Notes: generated from the sequence alone by a model not told the origin. A stretch of DNA of 11,260 nt from Thermoprotei archaeon (GCA_027038805.1 JALWGO010000158.1:1-11260); one strand, 5' to 3'. Positions 1-7,418 are shown, counted from the stretch's first letter. Numbers and translations are program-made.

Positions 1-44
1 GCCTCTGATCCTATAACTGCTATATCGGTTCTCCTAGCCTTCAC
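1..44 (-). CDS. atpF: A-type ATP synthase subunit F, N-terminal fragment
   Basis: Partial gene leaving the left edge. From a GTG at 44-42 the minus strand reads MKARRTDIAVIGSEA. The D-I-A-V-I-G stretch is the typical first beta strand of subunit F, a small central-stalk protein that sits with subunit D in the rotor. A GAGGG ribosome binding site lies 7 bases before the GTG. The gene overlaps the end of subunit C by 11 bases, and F follows C in the usual archaeal order H-I-K-E-C-F-A-B-D. Only 14 codons are visible, so the call rests on this short match, the ribosome binding site and gene order. Confidence 0.72.
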   Translation of the reverse strand, partial: MKARRTDIAVIGSE

Positions 45-1116
45 TGCTAATCCCTCTTACAATTGGTTCGATCAATTCTCTAGGCATGTTATTCCATATA
101 CTCCAGAAAACTACTCTTAACATTGATGCTTCTAATTCCTTGTTAACAATATAACTTAACACGGGTAACGGCGAGTAAAAGTCGCTTAATTTATCGCTTT
201 CTAATTCCTTAGAGAATTCTTGAAGCAACACAACCTCTATTAGCGACTCATTTGCACCTGCAGATACTATACTACTTATTCTTGTAATCATTTTCTCATA
301 AGGAGTATGTGAAAGTACTTGTAAAGCTTGCGTAATATTACTTTGTTCGGCAGCCTCTAGCAGAGTATCATGTGATACATGTATTGTAGGTTCTATTAAA
401 GATGCTGCTATTAATGCCTTAGGGGTTTTAGATACTATGCCTCTCAGTACAACAAATATATTATGGCCGTCTATTAGTTTTTGTACAGCTCTTTTTAATT
501 CTAATCCTCCTCTAATAATCGATACTGTTTTCAATAGATTATTGAAGTAACTCTCGTAAAGTTCCGACTCAACAGCCCTTAACGCACTTAAATCCTTTCC
601 CCTAAGTCTCTCCGAATAATCGTTAACTATACGTGCAAAGTCATGTAAAGATACCTTTCCTAAAATAAATACAATGTCCTTAAAACTCTTAGCGCTCAAT
701 AGTTCGTCTAATAGATTATTTTCATATAGTAGACCTAGTGATAGTAGATTACTTATCTCTTTTCCATAGAATAAAGCCCGCACAGCAAAAATAGTGTTCA
801 ATAAATCATACTTTATGATATATGCGTTAATGAATTCCTCTACCTCCCTTAAACCATAATTCCTTATAGATAGTACCTCATCCCAAAGATACCGATACAA
901 TGCTTCTTCTACTTCATCTAACGTACTTTCAGGGCCTACTCTGCTACGGAGAAATTCTCCTATATCGGTATTTGTTATAGTTAATAATGCATCATAAATG
1001 TTCTTTTTATCAAGCATTGAAGCCAGCTGTTCTCTGCTCACGGTTCTAGTGAGTTTACCCTCAAGTGTTGAGAAAAGAGATGCATATTTCGTGATAGATT
1101 TCGGGATAAGCCTCAA
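34..1116 (-). CDS. atpC: A-type ATP synthase subunit C
   Basis: A 360-residue protein of the V/A-ATPase AC39/subunit C family. It caps the membrane rotor ring (subunit K) and links it to the central stalk D/F, passing rotation between the membrane and catalytic parts. It is mostly helical and Leu/Ile rich without membrane segments, as expected for three repeated helical lobes. Length and position between E and F are normal for the family. The start is TTG at 1116-1114, and its TTGA overlaps the TGA stop of subunit E by 4 bases, suggesting translational coupling. A GGTGA site lies 9 bases upstream. Family assignment relies on overall character plus operon position, because this subunit has few invariant motifs. 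Confidence 0.9.
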   Translation of the reverse strand: MRLIPKSITKYASLFSTLEGKLTRTVSREQLASMLDKKNIYDALLTITNTDIGEFLRSRVGPESTLDEVEEALYRYLWDEVLSIRNYGLREVEEFINAYIIKYDLLNTIFAVRALFYGKEISNLLSLGLLYENNLLDELLSAKSFKDIVFILGKVSLHDFARIVNDYSERLRGKDLSALRAVESELYESYFNNLLKTVSIIRGGLELKRAVQKLIDGHNIFVVLRGIVSKTPKALIAASLIEPTIHVSHDTLLEAAEQSNITQALQVLSHTPYEKMITRISSIVSAGANESLIEVVLLQEFSKELESDKLSDFYSPLPVLSYIVNKELEASMLRVVFWSIWNNMPRELIEPIVRGISSEG

Positions 1117-1709
1117 TGTTCTTGTTCACCAAAAAGTTCTCTTTGTATTGCAGGTATTAGTCTCGTTTTCAAAAGCTCTAGTCTAGCCTCATACGAGTTA
1201 TCTATTCTAACCGTGCCGTTAATGTTTTCTGCTATAACTCCTCCTAAAATGGATTTTATTTTTATATCAACTATTCTTACATCGCCATCTAGCTTGCTAG
1301 CAATATCTCTAGCTAAGCCTAGATCTCTCTCTGAGACATATATCCTCACATCTCCTCTAAGAGAGCTTACGGCTTCCTCTAATAATCTTTGGAGTGATAA
1401 TTTTCTATCATAGTTGCCCTCTTTAACTATATCTTCAATGTTCTTTATGACCTCGTCTATTACTTCTCGTTTGGCCTCAGTTAATTTCATTCGTGCCTTA
1501 ATTCTCGCCTCAATTATTATTTCCTCAGCTCTCCGTTTTGCATTCTCTATTATTTGTTTACGTAGGCGTTCACGGTTTTCCTCCCATTCCCTCTTAGCTT
1601 TTTCTAAGATTCTCTCGGCCTCTCTCCTAGCCTCAGCTATTATCTTCTCGGCTTCTTTCCTTGCTTTCTCTAATACCGCCTCACGTATTTTCTCCTCAAC
1701 GTCACTCAA
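1113..1709 (-). CDS. atpE: A-type ATP synthase subunit E (peripheral stalk)
   Basis: A 198-residue stator subunit that pairs with H to form the peripheral stalk, holding the A3B3 head against the membrane subunit I. Residues 1 to about 105 are a long charged, Ala-rich coiled coil. Residues 106-198 form the globular head-binding domain, with the family signature around 156-178 (GGVIAE, then NGTVRIDNSYEARLE). The start is TTG at 1709, with GGGTG ending 5 bases upstream; no nearby in-frame ATG gives a full-length family member. The gene begins 34 bases after the stop of K and overlaps C by 4 bases. The peptide AEKIIAEA (residues 20-27) is also found in subunit H, which fits their heterodimeric coiled coil. 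Confidence 0.93.
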   Translation of the reverse strand: MSDVEEKIREAVLEKARKEAEKIIAEARREAERILEKAKREWEENRERLRKQIIENAKRRAEEIIIEARIKARMKLTEAKREVIDEVIKNIEDIVKEGNYDRKLSLQRLLEEAVSSLRGDVRIYVSERDLGLARDIASKLDGDVRIVDIKIKSILGGVIAENINGTVRIDNSYEARLELLKTRLIPAIQRELFGEQEH

Positions 1710-1743
1710 GTCTACACCCTCTTCAACGATTTTTAGAGTTAAA

Positions 1744-2214
1744 CTATATTGGCACTAATATTAGTGCAAGTATAGTGAATACTAGCCCTAATATACCTAT
1801 TAACTCTGCATATACCGCTAGCATCATCGCATTAACGAAGATCTTGCCCTTCGTCTTCGGCAGCATAGCTATACCAGACGCACAAATCATTCCTTGAAAA
1901 GCCGCTGATGGACCTTCAGCTCCAACTCCTATTAAGGCTGCTGAGAATACCTTTAATGCTTGATCAAACGTCATATGGGGTTGCGCTACAAATAATACAA
2001 TATATATTAAGATTATTAAACCATAGAATGTCTGCGTTGTAGGCATTGCCGCTAACACAAGGACATTCCTCATTTGCTTAGGATCAACCGCTAGTGTAGC
2101 AGCACCAGCCGATGCTGCAGCACCTATACCCACCGCCGAACCAATCATACCACTTGCTAAGGCAAGCGCCCCTCCTAAAACGGCTAGCCATGTAGCATTC
2201 ATCATTGCATCCAT
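1744..2214 (-). CDS. atpK: A-type ATP synthase proteolipid subunit K (duplicated, one carboxylate)
   Basis: A 156-residue membrane protein of the V/A-type proteolipid family, the monomer of the ion-translocating rotor ring. It has four membrane helices in two hairpins (about 8-40, 48-77, 86-118, 126-154), so it is the duplicated 16-kDa form. The second hairpin has the ion-binding Glu137 in AVYAELIGILG. The first hairpin has Gln61 at the matching place (PTTQTFYG). Thr60, Gln61, Tyr64, Gln107 and Glu137 line up with Thr64, Gln65, Tyr68, Gln110 and Glu139 of the Na+-binding NtpK ring of Enterococcus hirae, as I recall that structure. Na+ use is therefore plausible but inferred. The start is ATG at 2214-2212 with a GGGG run 7 bases upstream. 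The 98-base gap to the I gene may hold a separate promoter, which would help supply extra copies of this multi-copy subunit. Confidence 0.95.
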   Translation of the reverse strand: MDAMMNATWLAVLGGALALASGMIGSAVGIGAAASAGAATLAVDPKQMRNVLVLAAMPTTQTFYGLIILIYIVLFVAQPHMTFDQALKVFSAALIGVGAEGPSAAFQGMICASGIAMLPKTKGKIFVNAMMLAVYAELIGILGLVFTILALILVPI

Positions 2215-2263
2215 AACGAAACCCCATAGACTTAGCGCACACGTGGTATAAAATAAATTTCTG

Positions 2264-2270
2264 TTTTAAA
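2264..2270 (-). promoter_or_regulatory. possible TATA box for the K gene
   Basis: On the minus strand the I-K gap holds TTTAAAA. Transcription would start near 2243, giving a leader of about 30 bases before the ATG of K. The gap is the longest inside this operon, so an internal promoter here makes sense. No mapping data; inferred from position and composition. Confidence 0.4.
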
Positions 2271-2312
2271 CCACATTGTTTTTCAACAGTTAACTAGATG
2301 AAAATATTATAC

Positions 2313-4346
2313 TTATGTCGGAGAGAGAAATACTTTACGATAGAATACTATTTTTAACGGCTTGAATTCTATACCATTACCCTCATAGAACTTCGGCAGG
2401 AATTCTACAAAGAATAATCTAAGTGAGTGTACGAAACCGCTTAGAGAACTCAATATTATATTCAGTAGGTGGCCTATAAGGAATACTGCTATTGCAAAAA
2501 TCCCACCTACCACCATGCCAGGAATCCCACCTATTACTGACATCATGCCTCCATAAACGAGTGCTGAAATCTGGTTAAAGCTCATCGCTAAGTAATAAGT
2601 TGCTAAGCCAACTCCCGCTATTCTAGCATAGGACATCACGTCACCTAAAATGCCTGTTAAATCGAATAACCATAGTATGGCTCCAAATGATCCAGCTGTT
2701 TTTACTTTAGCAGCTATTATTAATAGTACTCCTATCAGCGACATATATGCTAGGAGTGTGGCATTCGGTATAGTTATTGTATGTAGCATATCCGATAATA
2801 TATAGGGGAGACCAAACGCCTCAGCAATAAATAATCCGAGCTCGTTTACCATATCCCATGTAAACTTGTATTTTAAGGCCTTTGCAAACATTAATGCATG
2901 AGCTATATTTATATGAACTAGGCCTATAAGCATCGAGAATGCTATGAACATTTGTGCCGAGGTAAGCCATGGAACCGGTGTTATAGAGTCTCTGAAAGCA
3001 TTGAACTCTTCCATGTTCCAGCCAAGAATATGCATTATAAAGTCTCCAAGATAAGAAGCCTGCAATACACCTGCAATAATTGTTGCAATAGCTGAAGCAT
3101 AGAGAACCTTTTTGAATAACTTATACCCCTCTGATTCAGGGTTTTCAACCATTTTATCGAGAACAAAGTATACTAGGAACAATAATACTATACCATACAC
3201 TGCATCTCCTATCATGAAGCCAAAGAATATTGGAAAGAATATGGCTACTAATGGTGTTGGATCCCACTCACCATAATTTGGCATACCGTAAAGCTTTGTT
3301 ATTAGTTCAAAGGGTTTTAGGAAGCCCTTATTTTCTATCTTTGATGGGGGTGTTTCCTCCATGTTCTCCTCTTTCTCTAATACTCTAGGTACCTTTTCCA
3401 TTACAACAGTGCCACTCCTAGTCTCCTCGTGTATTTTCTTAAGGAGGATTCCTTTGCTACTTTCTGGAGTCCAACCAGTAATAACGTAGAGAAACTTCGA
3501 CTCTGCCCCTAAGAGAAGGGCTTTCAATCGTTCATACTCGTTTTCTGCGACAAGCTTAGCGAAAGCTAAAACCTCGATATTATAGTCTATTGTCTCATAT
3601 AATTTATTCTTTAAATTCTTGTATTTTTTCTCTAGACTGTTAATCTCTTCTTTGATCTTTGATAAAATACTATCTATATTTCCATTACCCATACTCTTCA
3701 AGTCAAGGATCTTGCCCCTGAATTCTAGTATTATTTTTCTCACGTTACTCATATCACGTGGAGAAGACATTATAATAAATATCCTATCTGAATCGCATTG
3801 AAGTTCTGAAATAACAATAATTTTATCAGATAACTGTTTCTTAAATACATTTATAAATGTTTTAGGTATAACAACAGTTTTTACTACAAAGTATTTTCCA
3901 TCATAATCCAGACCACTCACGCTAACATTTCCTAGTCCATCTCTAATACACTCTACATACTTCTCCAACAATCTTCTTCCATCTAACATTTCTCCAATCA
4001 TCGATATCTCATGGAGTATCGATTCAATAGTTTTCCATATACTCATAGTTTTCTCATAGGCTTCATCAAATACTTCGTCTAATCTATAAGCATCTATTTC
4101 CTCTCTTACTTCAACTAGCTTGGCTATCTTTAACTCAGCTATTATTTTTTCTATTATATTGTTTACTTCCTCTACTCTTTTAAGCTTCTCTTCTAATATC
4201 TTCTTCTCTACTGGTTTAAGTAACCTGGCCCTAGATACATGTAATGCTCCTACACTTTGTAGTATATTCATAACAACGTCTACTTCATCTCTCAAAGCAT
4301 ATATTGTCGTCTTATACATTTCCTCGGGTAACTTTAAAAGAGTCAA
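2313..4346 (-). CDS. atpI: A-type ATP synthase subunit I (stator membrane subunit a)
   Basis: The large V/A-type 'a' subunit, the stator half of the ion channel. The first ~350 residues are a cytoplasmic arm, highly charged with coiled-coil stretches, that binds the peripheral stalks. The rest holds about seven or eight membrane helices. In 677-residue numbering, key motifs are GFMIGDAVYG (375-384), YARIAGVGLA (573-582) with the channel arginine Arg575, and HSLRLFFVEFLPKFYEGNG (640-658) with the second arginine Arg643. Start choice: TTG at 4346-4344 lies 4 bases after the stop of H and has GGTGGAG just upstream. A TTG at 4373 (686 residues) would overlap H and has no ribosome binding site. 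ATG at 4320-4318 would also be open but lacks good spacing. Length is normal for the family. Confidence 0.94.
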   Translation of the reverse strand: MTLLKLPEEMYKTTIYALRDEVDVVMNILQSVGALHVSRARLLKPVEKKILEEKLKRVEEVNNIIEKIIAELKIAKLVEVREEIDAYRLDEVFDEAYEKTMSIWKTIESILHEISMIGEMLDGRRLLEKYVECIRDGLGNVSVSGLDYDGKYFVVKTVVIPKTFINVFKKQLSDKIIVISELQCDSDRIFIIMSSPRDMSNVRKIILEFRGKILDLKSMGNGNIDSILSKIKEEINSLEKKYKNLKNKLYETIDYNIEVLAFAKLVAENEYERLKALLLGAESKFLYVITGWTPESSKGILLKKIHEETRSGTVVMEKVPRVLEKEENMEETPPSKIENKGFLKPFELITKLYGMPNYGEWDPTPLVAIFFPIFFGFMIGDAVYGIVLLFLVYFVLDKMVENPESEGYKLFKKVLYASAIATIIAGVLQASYLGDFIMHILGWNMEEFNAFRDSITPVPWLTSAQMFIAFSMLIGLVHINIAHALMFAKALKYKFTWDMVNELGLFIAEAFGLPYILSDMLHTITIPNATLLAYMSLIGVLLIIAAKVKTAGSFGAILWLFDLTGILGDVMSYARIAGVGLATYYLAMSFNQISALVYGGMMSVIGGIPGMVVGGIFAIAVFLIGHLLNIILSSLSGFVHSLRLFFVEFLPKFYEGNGIEFKPLKIVFYRKVFLSPT

Positions 4347-4350
4347 GGTT

Positions 4351-4653
4351 TCACTCCACCTTGACCCCAACAACTACTGAGGCATACTTTTTAGCAACTT
4401 CCCTTACTTTAGCCTTACCTTTATTTCTGAGTTCCTCAGCTCTATGCTCGGCCTCTTCTAGAACCCTTTTAGCCTCCTCTTCAGCTTCCTTTATTATCTT
4501 CTCGGCCTCACGTTCAAACTCCTCTTTATTAATTGGTTTATTCTTAATTTCCTTAGCCTTTAGTTTTGCTTCAGCAATAATTTTTTCAGCTTGTTTCTTG
4601 GCGTTTAAGAGTATTTCTTCGGCCTTACTCTCTATTTCCTCTATCTTAGACAT
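4351..4653 (-). CDS. atpH: A-type ATP synthase subunit H (peripheral stalk)
   Basis: A 100-residue protein that is almost wholly charged coiled coil, with Ala/Glu/Lys repeats such as AEKIIAEAKLKAKEI and EAEKIIKEAEEEAKRV split by a short break near residues 37-45 (KNKPINKEE). This is the pattern of AhaH/AtpH, which wraps around subunit E in the peripheral stalk. It is the first gene of the operon, as in Methanosarcina-type aha operons. The start is taken as ATG at 4653-4651, because AAGGTG ends 8 bases upstream. A GTG at 4662 is in frame but overlaps that site. The sequence ends VVVGVKVE, 4 bases before the TTG start of subunit I. Coiled coils are easy to misassign by sequence alone, but gene order settles it. 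Confidence 0.9.
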   Translation of the reverse strand: MSKIEEIESKAEEILLNAKKQAEKIIAEAKLKAKEIKNKPINKEEFEREAEKIIKEAEEEAKRVLEEAEHRAEELRNKGKAKVREVAKKYASVVVGVKVE

Positions 4654-4726
4654 TGCTGGCACACCTTGGCGCGTACATCATATAGCTATACATATAATAA
4701 TGCCACAGTTATGATAAAAATTTTGG

Positions 4727-4734
4727 TATAAAAA
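4727..4734 (-). promoter_or_regulatory. possible TATA box for the ATP synthase operon
   Basis: The minus strand reads TTTTTATA here, in the AT-rich region between the divergent H gene and the 4841 gene. It predicts a start near 4702 and a leader of about 50 bases. A second AT-rich candidate, TTATTATATG at 4701-4692, would give a leader of under 20 bases. Which one works cannot be decided from sequence. Confidence 0.4.
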
Positions 4735-4811
4735 TAATAATGAAGTCCTCCGGGAACACAATTATAGATAACAAATTTATTCTAATGACCATAGAAATAT
4801 GTATAGCAGAA

Positions 4812-4818
4812 CTTAAAA
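4812..4818 (+). promoter_or_regulatory. possible TATA box for the 4841 gene
   Basis: CTTAAAA, centred about 26 bases before the ATG at 4841, the distance expected for a leaderless archaeal transcript. An alternative is AAATTTAT at 4773-4780, which would give a leader of nearly 40 bases able to use the weak AAGGTTGA site ahead of the start. Inferred only. Confidence 0.33.
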
Positions 4819-4840
4819 CTAGAGTAAAGGTTGAATATCC

Positions 4841-5641
4841 ATGCCTTTGCTTAGTACTGGTTTGATTATTGCTGGTGCTTATGCTGATAAGGTTAGGAGG
4901 ACTCTCTTCGCCCAACTAAAGGATAAGATTAAGAACAATGAAATAACACCCCAAGAAGTAGCAAGAGCAGCAGGAGAACTAAATCGGATAATATATGAGG
5001 CCCTAGTCTACAAGTTAAAGATAGATAAAGGAGATGTAGTAAGGATAAGAATCAACTATGAAGTAGAAGACGGTAAGATCAAATGGGATTATAGTAGCCT
5101 TACAATAGAGGCCTTTAGACGCGAACCAGACGAGAAAGTAGAGGAGATCGTTAAAGAGTCTATTAAAGAGATACTCGAAAAAGAAAAAGAAGAAAAAACC
5201 ATTGAAGAGAAGGGAGAGGAGAAAAGGGAAGAGTTAGAAGAGGAGAAGGTTGAGGAAGAGCAAGAGAAGGAGAAGGAAGAAGAAAAGGAGGCTCCTCTAA
5301 CAACTCCTCAACCACCAGGCGAGTGGACAAGCAATATTGCTGAAGCTGTTATTTTAGGAGAGCTCCCTTATGGAGGATATGTTTTAGCGTTAAGGGATAC
5401 TAATGGAGATAGCCTAGGCCTTGTTGTTGCTGAGGAGCGAGCTGGAGCAACTGTTCTAGACGCTATAGTGATATCGGGTGATAATGCTTATAGAGCCTAT
5501 ACTAAGACTGAGATCCCATTATCGAGGATAGGCGAGGATCCGAACATTGTATTAGAGGAGTTAAAGAAGGTTACACCAACAGTTATCTCAAAAGATGAGG
5601 CGAGAAAGATTATCGAGGAGAGGTTAAAGGAGTTAACATGA
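4841..5641 (+). CDS. DUF2258-like archaeal protein with acidic linker
   Basis: A 266-residue soluble protein of unknown function. Residues 1-97 (starting MPLLSTGLIIAGAYADKVRR) resemble, from memory, the archaeal DUF2258 family (PF10015). Residues 98-150 are a low-complexity Glu/Lys run, probably a charged flexible or helical linker. Residues 160-266 form a second domain with a beta-rich centre (EAVILGELPYGGYVLALRD, then GLVVAEERAGATVLDAIVI) and a charged helical end. The ATG at 4841 has a weak AAGGTTGA site 8 bases upstream, or may be leaderless. It is divergent from the ATP synthase operon with under 190 bases between them, so the two could share regulation; a functional link is not shown. 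The N-domain could bind nucleic acid (several RIR/RR patches), but that is a guess. Confidence 0.85.
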   Translation: MPLLSTGLIIAGAYADKVRRTLFAQLKDKIKNNEITPQEVARAAGELNRIIYEALVYKLKIDKGDVVRIRINYEVEDGKIKWDYSSLTIEAFRREPDEKVEEIVKESIKEILEKEKEEKTIEEKGEEKREELEEEKVEEEQEKEKEEEKEAPLTTPQPPGEWTSNIAEAVILGELPYGGYVLALRDTNGDSLGLVVAEERAGATVLDAIVISGDNAYRAYTKTEIPLSRIGEDPNIVLEELKKVTPTVISKDEARKIIEERLKELT

Positions 5642-5680
5642 TTTTCAGCCAGGGTCTGCGAGGTCTCCATTCAACATCTA

Positions 5681-5685
5681 TTTTT
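5681..5685 (+). terminator. possible oligo-T terminator after the DUF2258-like gene
   Basis: A T5 run about 40 bases after the stop codon, in the short gap between convergent genes, followed by another T5 run at 5720-5724. Archaeal transcription often ends at T runs without a hairpin. No stem is evident. Weak evidence. Confidence 0.28.
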
Positions 5686-5722
5686 CAGGACAAATTAGCT
5701 TCTTCATCCCCTGCGCATGTTT

Positions 5723-6433
5723 TTAGTTGGAGTTATTGCATGGACTGTATTCTGATGCCTCTACTCTATCTTTATCGATAGCTTTGATACGGTATATTTT
5801 ATTCTTATAGGGCCCTGACTTCAATTCGTATTCTGCTTGACCGAATTCTAAGACCTCGTATAACACGTTTAACGGGATTTTAAAGCTGCAGAGAGGGCAT
5901 TGAAGCTTGTTTCCGTGTTTCTCCATTATTGCTCCATCATAGGGGCAGATTGCGTTTATTGACTCGGCTTTCCTCTTTAACTCCCCGGTTAAATCATAGT
6001 ACTCGACCTTCCAGGTCCTCCAAGGACCATACTCGCTATCATAGTATACGCCTCCTCTACGATAAGGAATAAAATATGATCCCTTATAGGGGAGAAGACC
6101 TCTTTTACACCATTCCTCAACCATATATTCTCTAAAACGCCACATCTCGGAGCGGCCTTTCTGGAAGAACAGTATCAATATCCCATCCGTTAACTCCCCG
6201 GTTAACCAAGGATACATCCTCACAGCATCCTCGAGCCACTTCCATACATCCTCTTTCCTATCTGGATCAAATCTTGCAACTATTTTCCAACAATTCATAG
6301 CCCTACTACTAGGCCTTCCCATTTTCCGAGACTCCTCCCGACACCTACGACAATAATCTCTAACAGCAGTAGGGTCTACTAGAGAGCCGTAAAATCTCAA
6401 CCACTTCCCACTCTGTTCTACACGAAGATTCAT
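5723..6433 (-). CDS. unknown protein with Cys motifs and a degenerate zinc ribbon
   Basis: I do not recognise this 236-residue protein. It is unusually rich in Trp, Tyr and Arg. An N-terminal CRRC (28-31) is followed by a lone Cys48. Near the C-terminus CPYDG (163-167) and CPLC (179-182) look like a zinc ribbon that has lost one cysteine, with Asp166 or His173 as possible replacement ligands. The middle (57-150) is aromatic, with WKWLEDAVRMYPWL and FIPYRRGGVYYDSEYG. These traits suggest nucleic acid binding, unproven. The ATG at 6433-6431 is preferred because AAGGGGG lies 8 bases upstream; a GTG at 6457 adds 8 residues. The gene carries two exact copies of the 16-base repeat, each encoding LTGEL. 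It is convergent with the 4841 gene and 205 bases from the next gene upstream, so it likely has its own promoter. Confidence 0.75.
   Translation of the reverse strand: MNLRVEQSGKWLRFYGSLVDPTAVRDYCRRCREESRKMGRPSSRAMNCWKIVARFDPDRKEDVWKWLEDAVRMYPWLTGELTDGILILFFQKGRSEMWRFREYMVEEWCKRGLLPYKGSYFIPYRRGGVYYDSEYGPWRTWKVEYYDLTGELKRKAESINAICPYDGAIMEKHGNKLQCPLCSFKIPLNVLYEVLEFGQAEYELKSGPYKNKIYRIKAIDKDRVEASEYSPCNNSN
5977..5992. repeat. 16-base near-palindrome, copy 1 (exact)
   Basis: TTAACTCCCCGGTTAA on the plus strand. The arms TTAAC and GTTAA are reverse complements around a 6-base GC core. It lies inside the zinc-ribbon gene and encodes L-T-G-E-L on the minus strand. Confidence 0.75.
6190..6205. repeat. 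16-base near-palindrome, copy 2 (exact)
   Basis: A second exact copy in the same gene, also encoding L-T-G-E-L. Here the dyad extends by one base each side to GTTAAC-TCCCCG-GTTAAC (6189-6206), so each arm is itself a GTTAAC palindrome. Confidence 0.75.
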
Positions 6434-6434
6434 A

Positions 6435-6446
6435 GGGGGAGCCCCC
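6435..6446. promoter_or_regulatory. GC hairpin over the ribosome binding site of the zinc-ribbon gene
   Basis: Five G and five C separated by AG, immediately before the ATG at 6433. On the minus-strand transcript the G run is the ribosome binding site (AAGGGGG) and the C run lies between it and the start codon, so pairing would hide the site. A DNA operator or chance are alternatives. Confidence 0.4.
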
Positions 6447-6457
6447 TTAACATGCAC

Positions 6458-6662
6458 TTCATATCTATATGATATACTACTATTATATTGCTATAATCAA
6501 GTTAGAAGGCCTTAGGTATTTCTGAAATAGGCACTCACTCAAGTTTATACAAAAGATTCTATGGATAATATTACCAGTTTATTTCTTAGTCTAACAATAT
6601 TGTAGAAGTATATAATGGTGTTCGGAGACTATGTATTAGAGAACTCGTAGTTTATTGGCTTC
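6458..6662. other. AT-rich intergenic region of 205 bases
   Basis: It lies between two minus-strand genes. It holds TATA-like stretches close to 6457 (AATATAAT near 6490-6497), suitable for the zinc-ribbon gene, and a small dyad TATTTC-T-GAAATA at 6517-6529. No convincing small gene or structured RNA was seen. It is one candidate for an easily melted region if the neighbouring winged-helix gene is an initiator. Confidence 0.4.
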
Positions 6663-7418
6663 TTATGCCTGCTGACTTTTGCTACATTGTAATAGTAGTT
6701 TCTTGACTGTTCGCGAAAACCCTACTCTTGTTCCGAGTCTCGGATCTCTATACAAGTAGATTAGATGTTTGGCTTGTAGGCCTTTGAGTACCCGCATAAG
6801 CCATATCTCGTTTGCTTTAAGCTGGTCTATTAGCTGGTCTACGTACATATATGTTGAGTTCCATTTTATGTAGTGTTCAAATAATTGGTCTAGTATTTCT
6901 TTTTCTTCGTCTGGTAGTTCTTTGTAGTTTATTAGGTGTTTGAGGCATTCTACTTGGCTTCTGCGGTCTGGTTGTGGGATTTTTTGACTAGTTTTACTGG
7001 CAATAAATGACAAGGAACGACTAGAATTAGAGGGTGTTACTTGTGTATTATTGTCGTTTACTGCTTGTTTTACTTGTTCGCCGAGTATTTGTTTTGCTAT
7101 TATTAGGTACTCGTTAAACCTTTGCTCCTGGTATCTACTGATTATTAGCTGGGCAACTTGTTCACCCTTCGGTGTCAGCTGCCATAACCCGTTTACATAT
7201 TCAAAGAGACCTCGTACACGCCAATAGCTTAGATAACTACTGATATACCTTGTATTGTAGCCGAGATATTGTGCTATTTCAGCGGTCTTCATGGGTTTGC
7301 CGTGTAGTAGTACGATGATTGCTTCAACTATCTTTGAGCGCGGGCCACTCCTACTCCATTTTTCCTCGATGAGGGCTTCAACGGCCTCTATAATCTCTCT
7401 TTCCTCCCTATCGGGCAA
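6663..7418 (-). CDS. tandem winged-helix DNA-binding protein (possibly WhiP-like)
   Basis: A 251-residue protein with two separate winged-helix domains. The first spans about 28-95, with recognition-helix region TAEIAQYLGYNTRYISSYLS, then WRVRGLFEYVNGLWQLTPKG forming the wing. A polar Ser/Thr/Asn/Gln linker (115-155) follows. The second spans about 172-245 (helices in YVDQLIDQLKANEIWLMRVL, wing near LYRDPRLGTRVGF). Two such domains without a sensor or enzyme domain resemble the crenarchaeal initiator WhiP and plasmid Rep proteins, though an ordinary transcription factor is equally possible. The start is TTG at 7418, with GGTG 6 bases upstream; the next in-frame codon but one upstream is a stop. 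It stands alone, with about 200-base gaps on both sides. Confidence 0.85.
   Translation of the reverse strand: MPDREEREIIEAVEALIEEKWSRSGPRSKIVEAIIVLLHGKPMKTAEIAQYLGYNTRYISSYLSYWRVRGLFEYVNGLWQLTPKGEQVAQLIISRYQEQRFNEYLIIAKQILGEQVKQAVNDNNTQVTPSNSSRSLSFIASKTSQKIPQPDRRSQVECLKHLINYKELPDEEKEILDQLFEHYIKWNSTYMYVDQLIDQLKANEIWLMRVLKGLQAKHLIYLYRDPRLGTRVGFSRTVKKLLLQCSKSQQA

Noticed and set aside
1414..1758. Plus-strand open frame opposite subunit E
   Set aside because: A Ser/Ile/Phe-rich antisense reading of an Ala/Glu/Arg coiled coil, which typically leaves the opposite strand free of stops.
1572..4620. Similar DNA and peptide (AEKIIAEA) in subunits E and H as a possible repeat or gene conversion
   Set aside because: Both are Ala/Glu/Lys coiled coils of the same stalk; low complexity and shared ancestry explain it.
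4304..4714. Plus-strand open frame opposite subunit H
   Set aside because: Same artefact of a coiled-coil gene on the other strand; the Ser/Ala/Leu-rich product looks membrane-like only by composition.
5642..5722. Possible C/D box RNA in the convergent gap (ATGATTT and nearby CTGC)
   Set aside because: No proper C box (RTGATGA) followed by CTGA D boxes at the right spacing.
6517..6529. Dyad TATTTC-T-GAAATA in the intergenic gap
   Set aside because: A 6-base inverted repeat with a 1-base centre is expected a few times by chance in a window this size, and it has no second copy.
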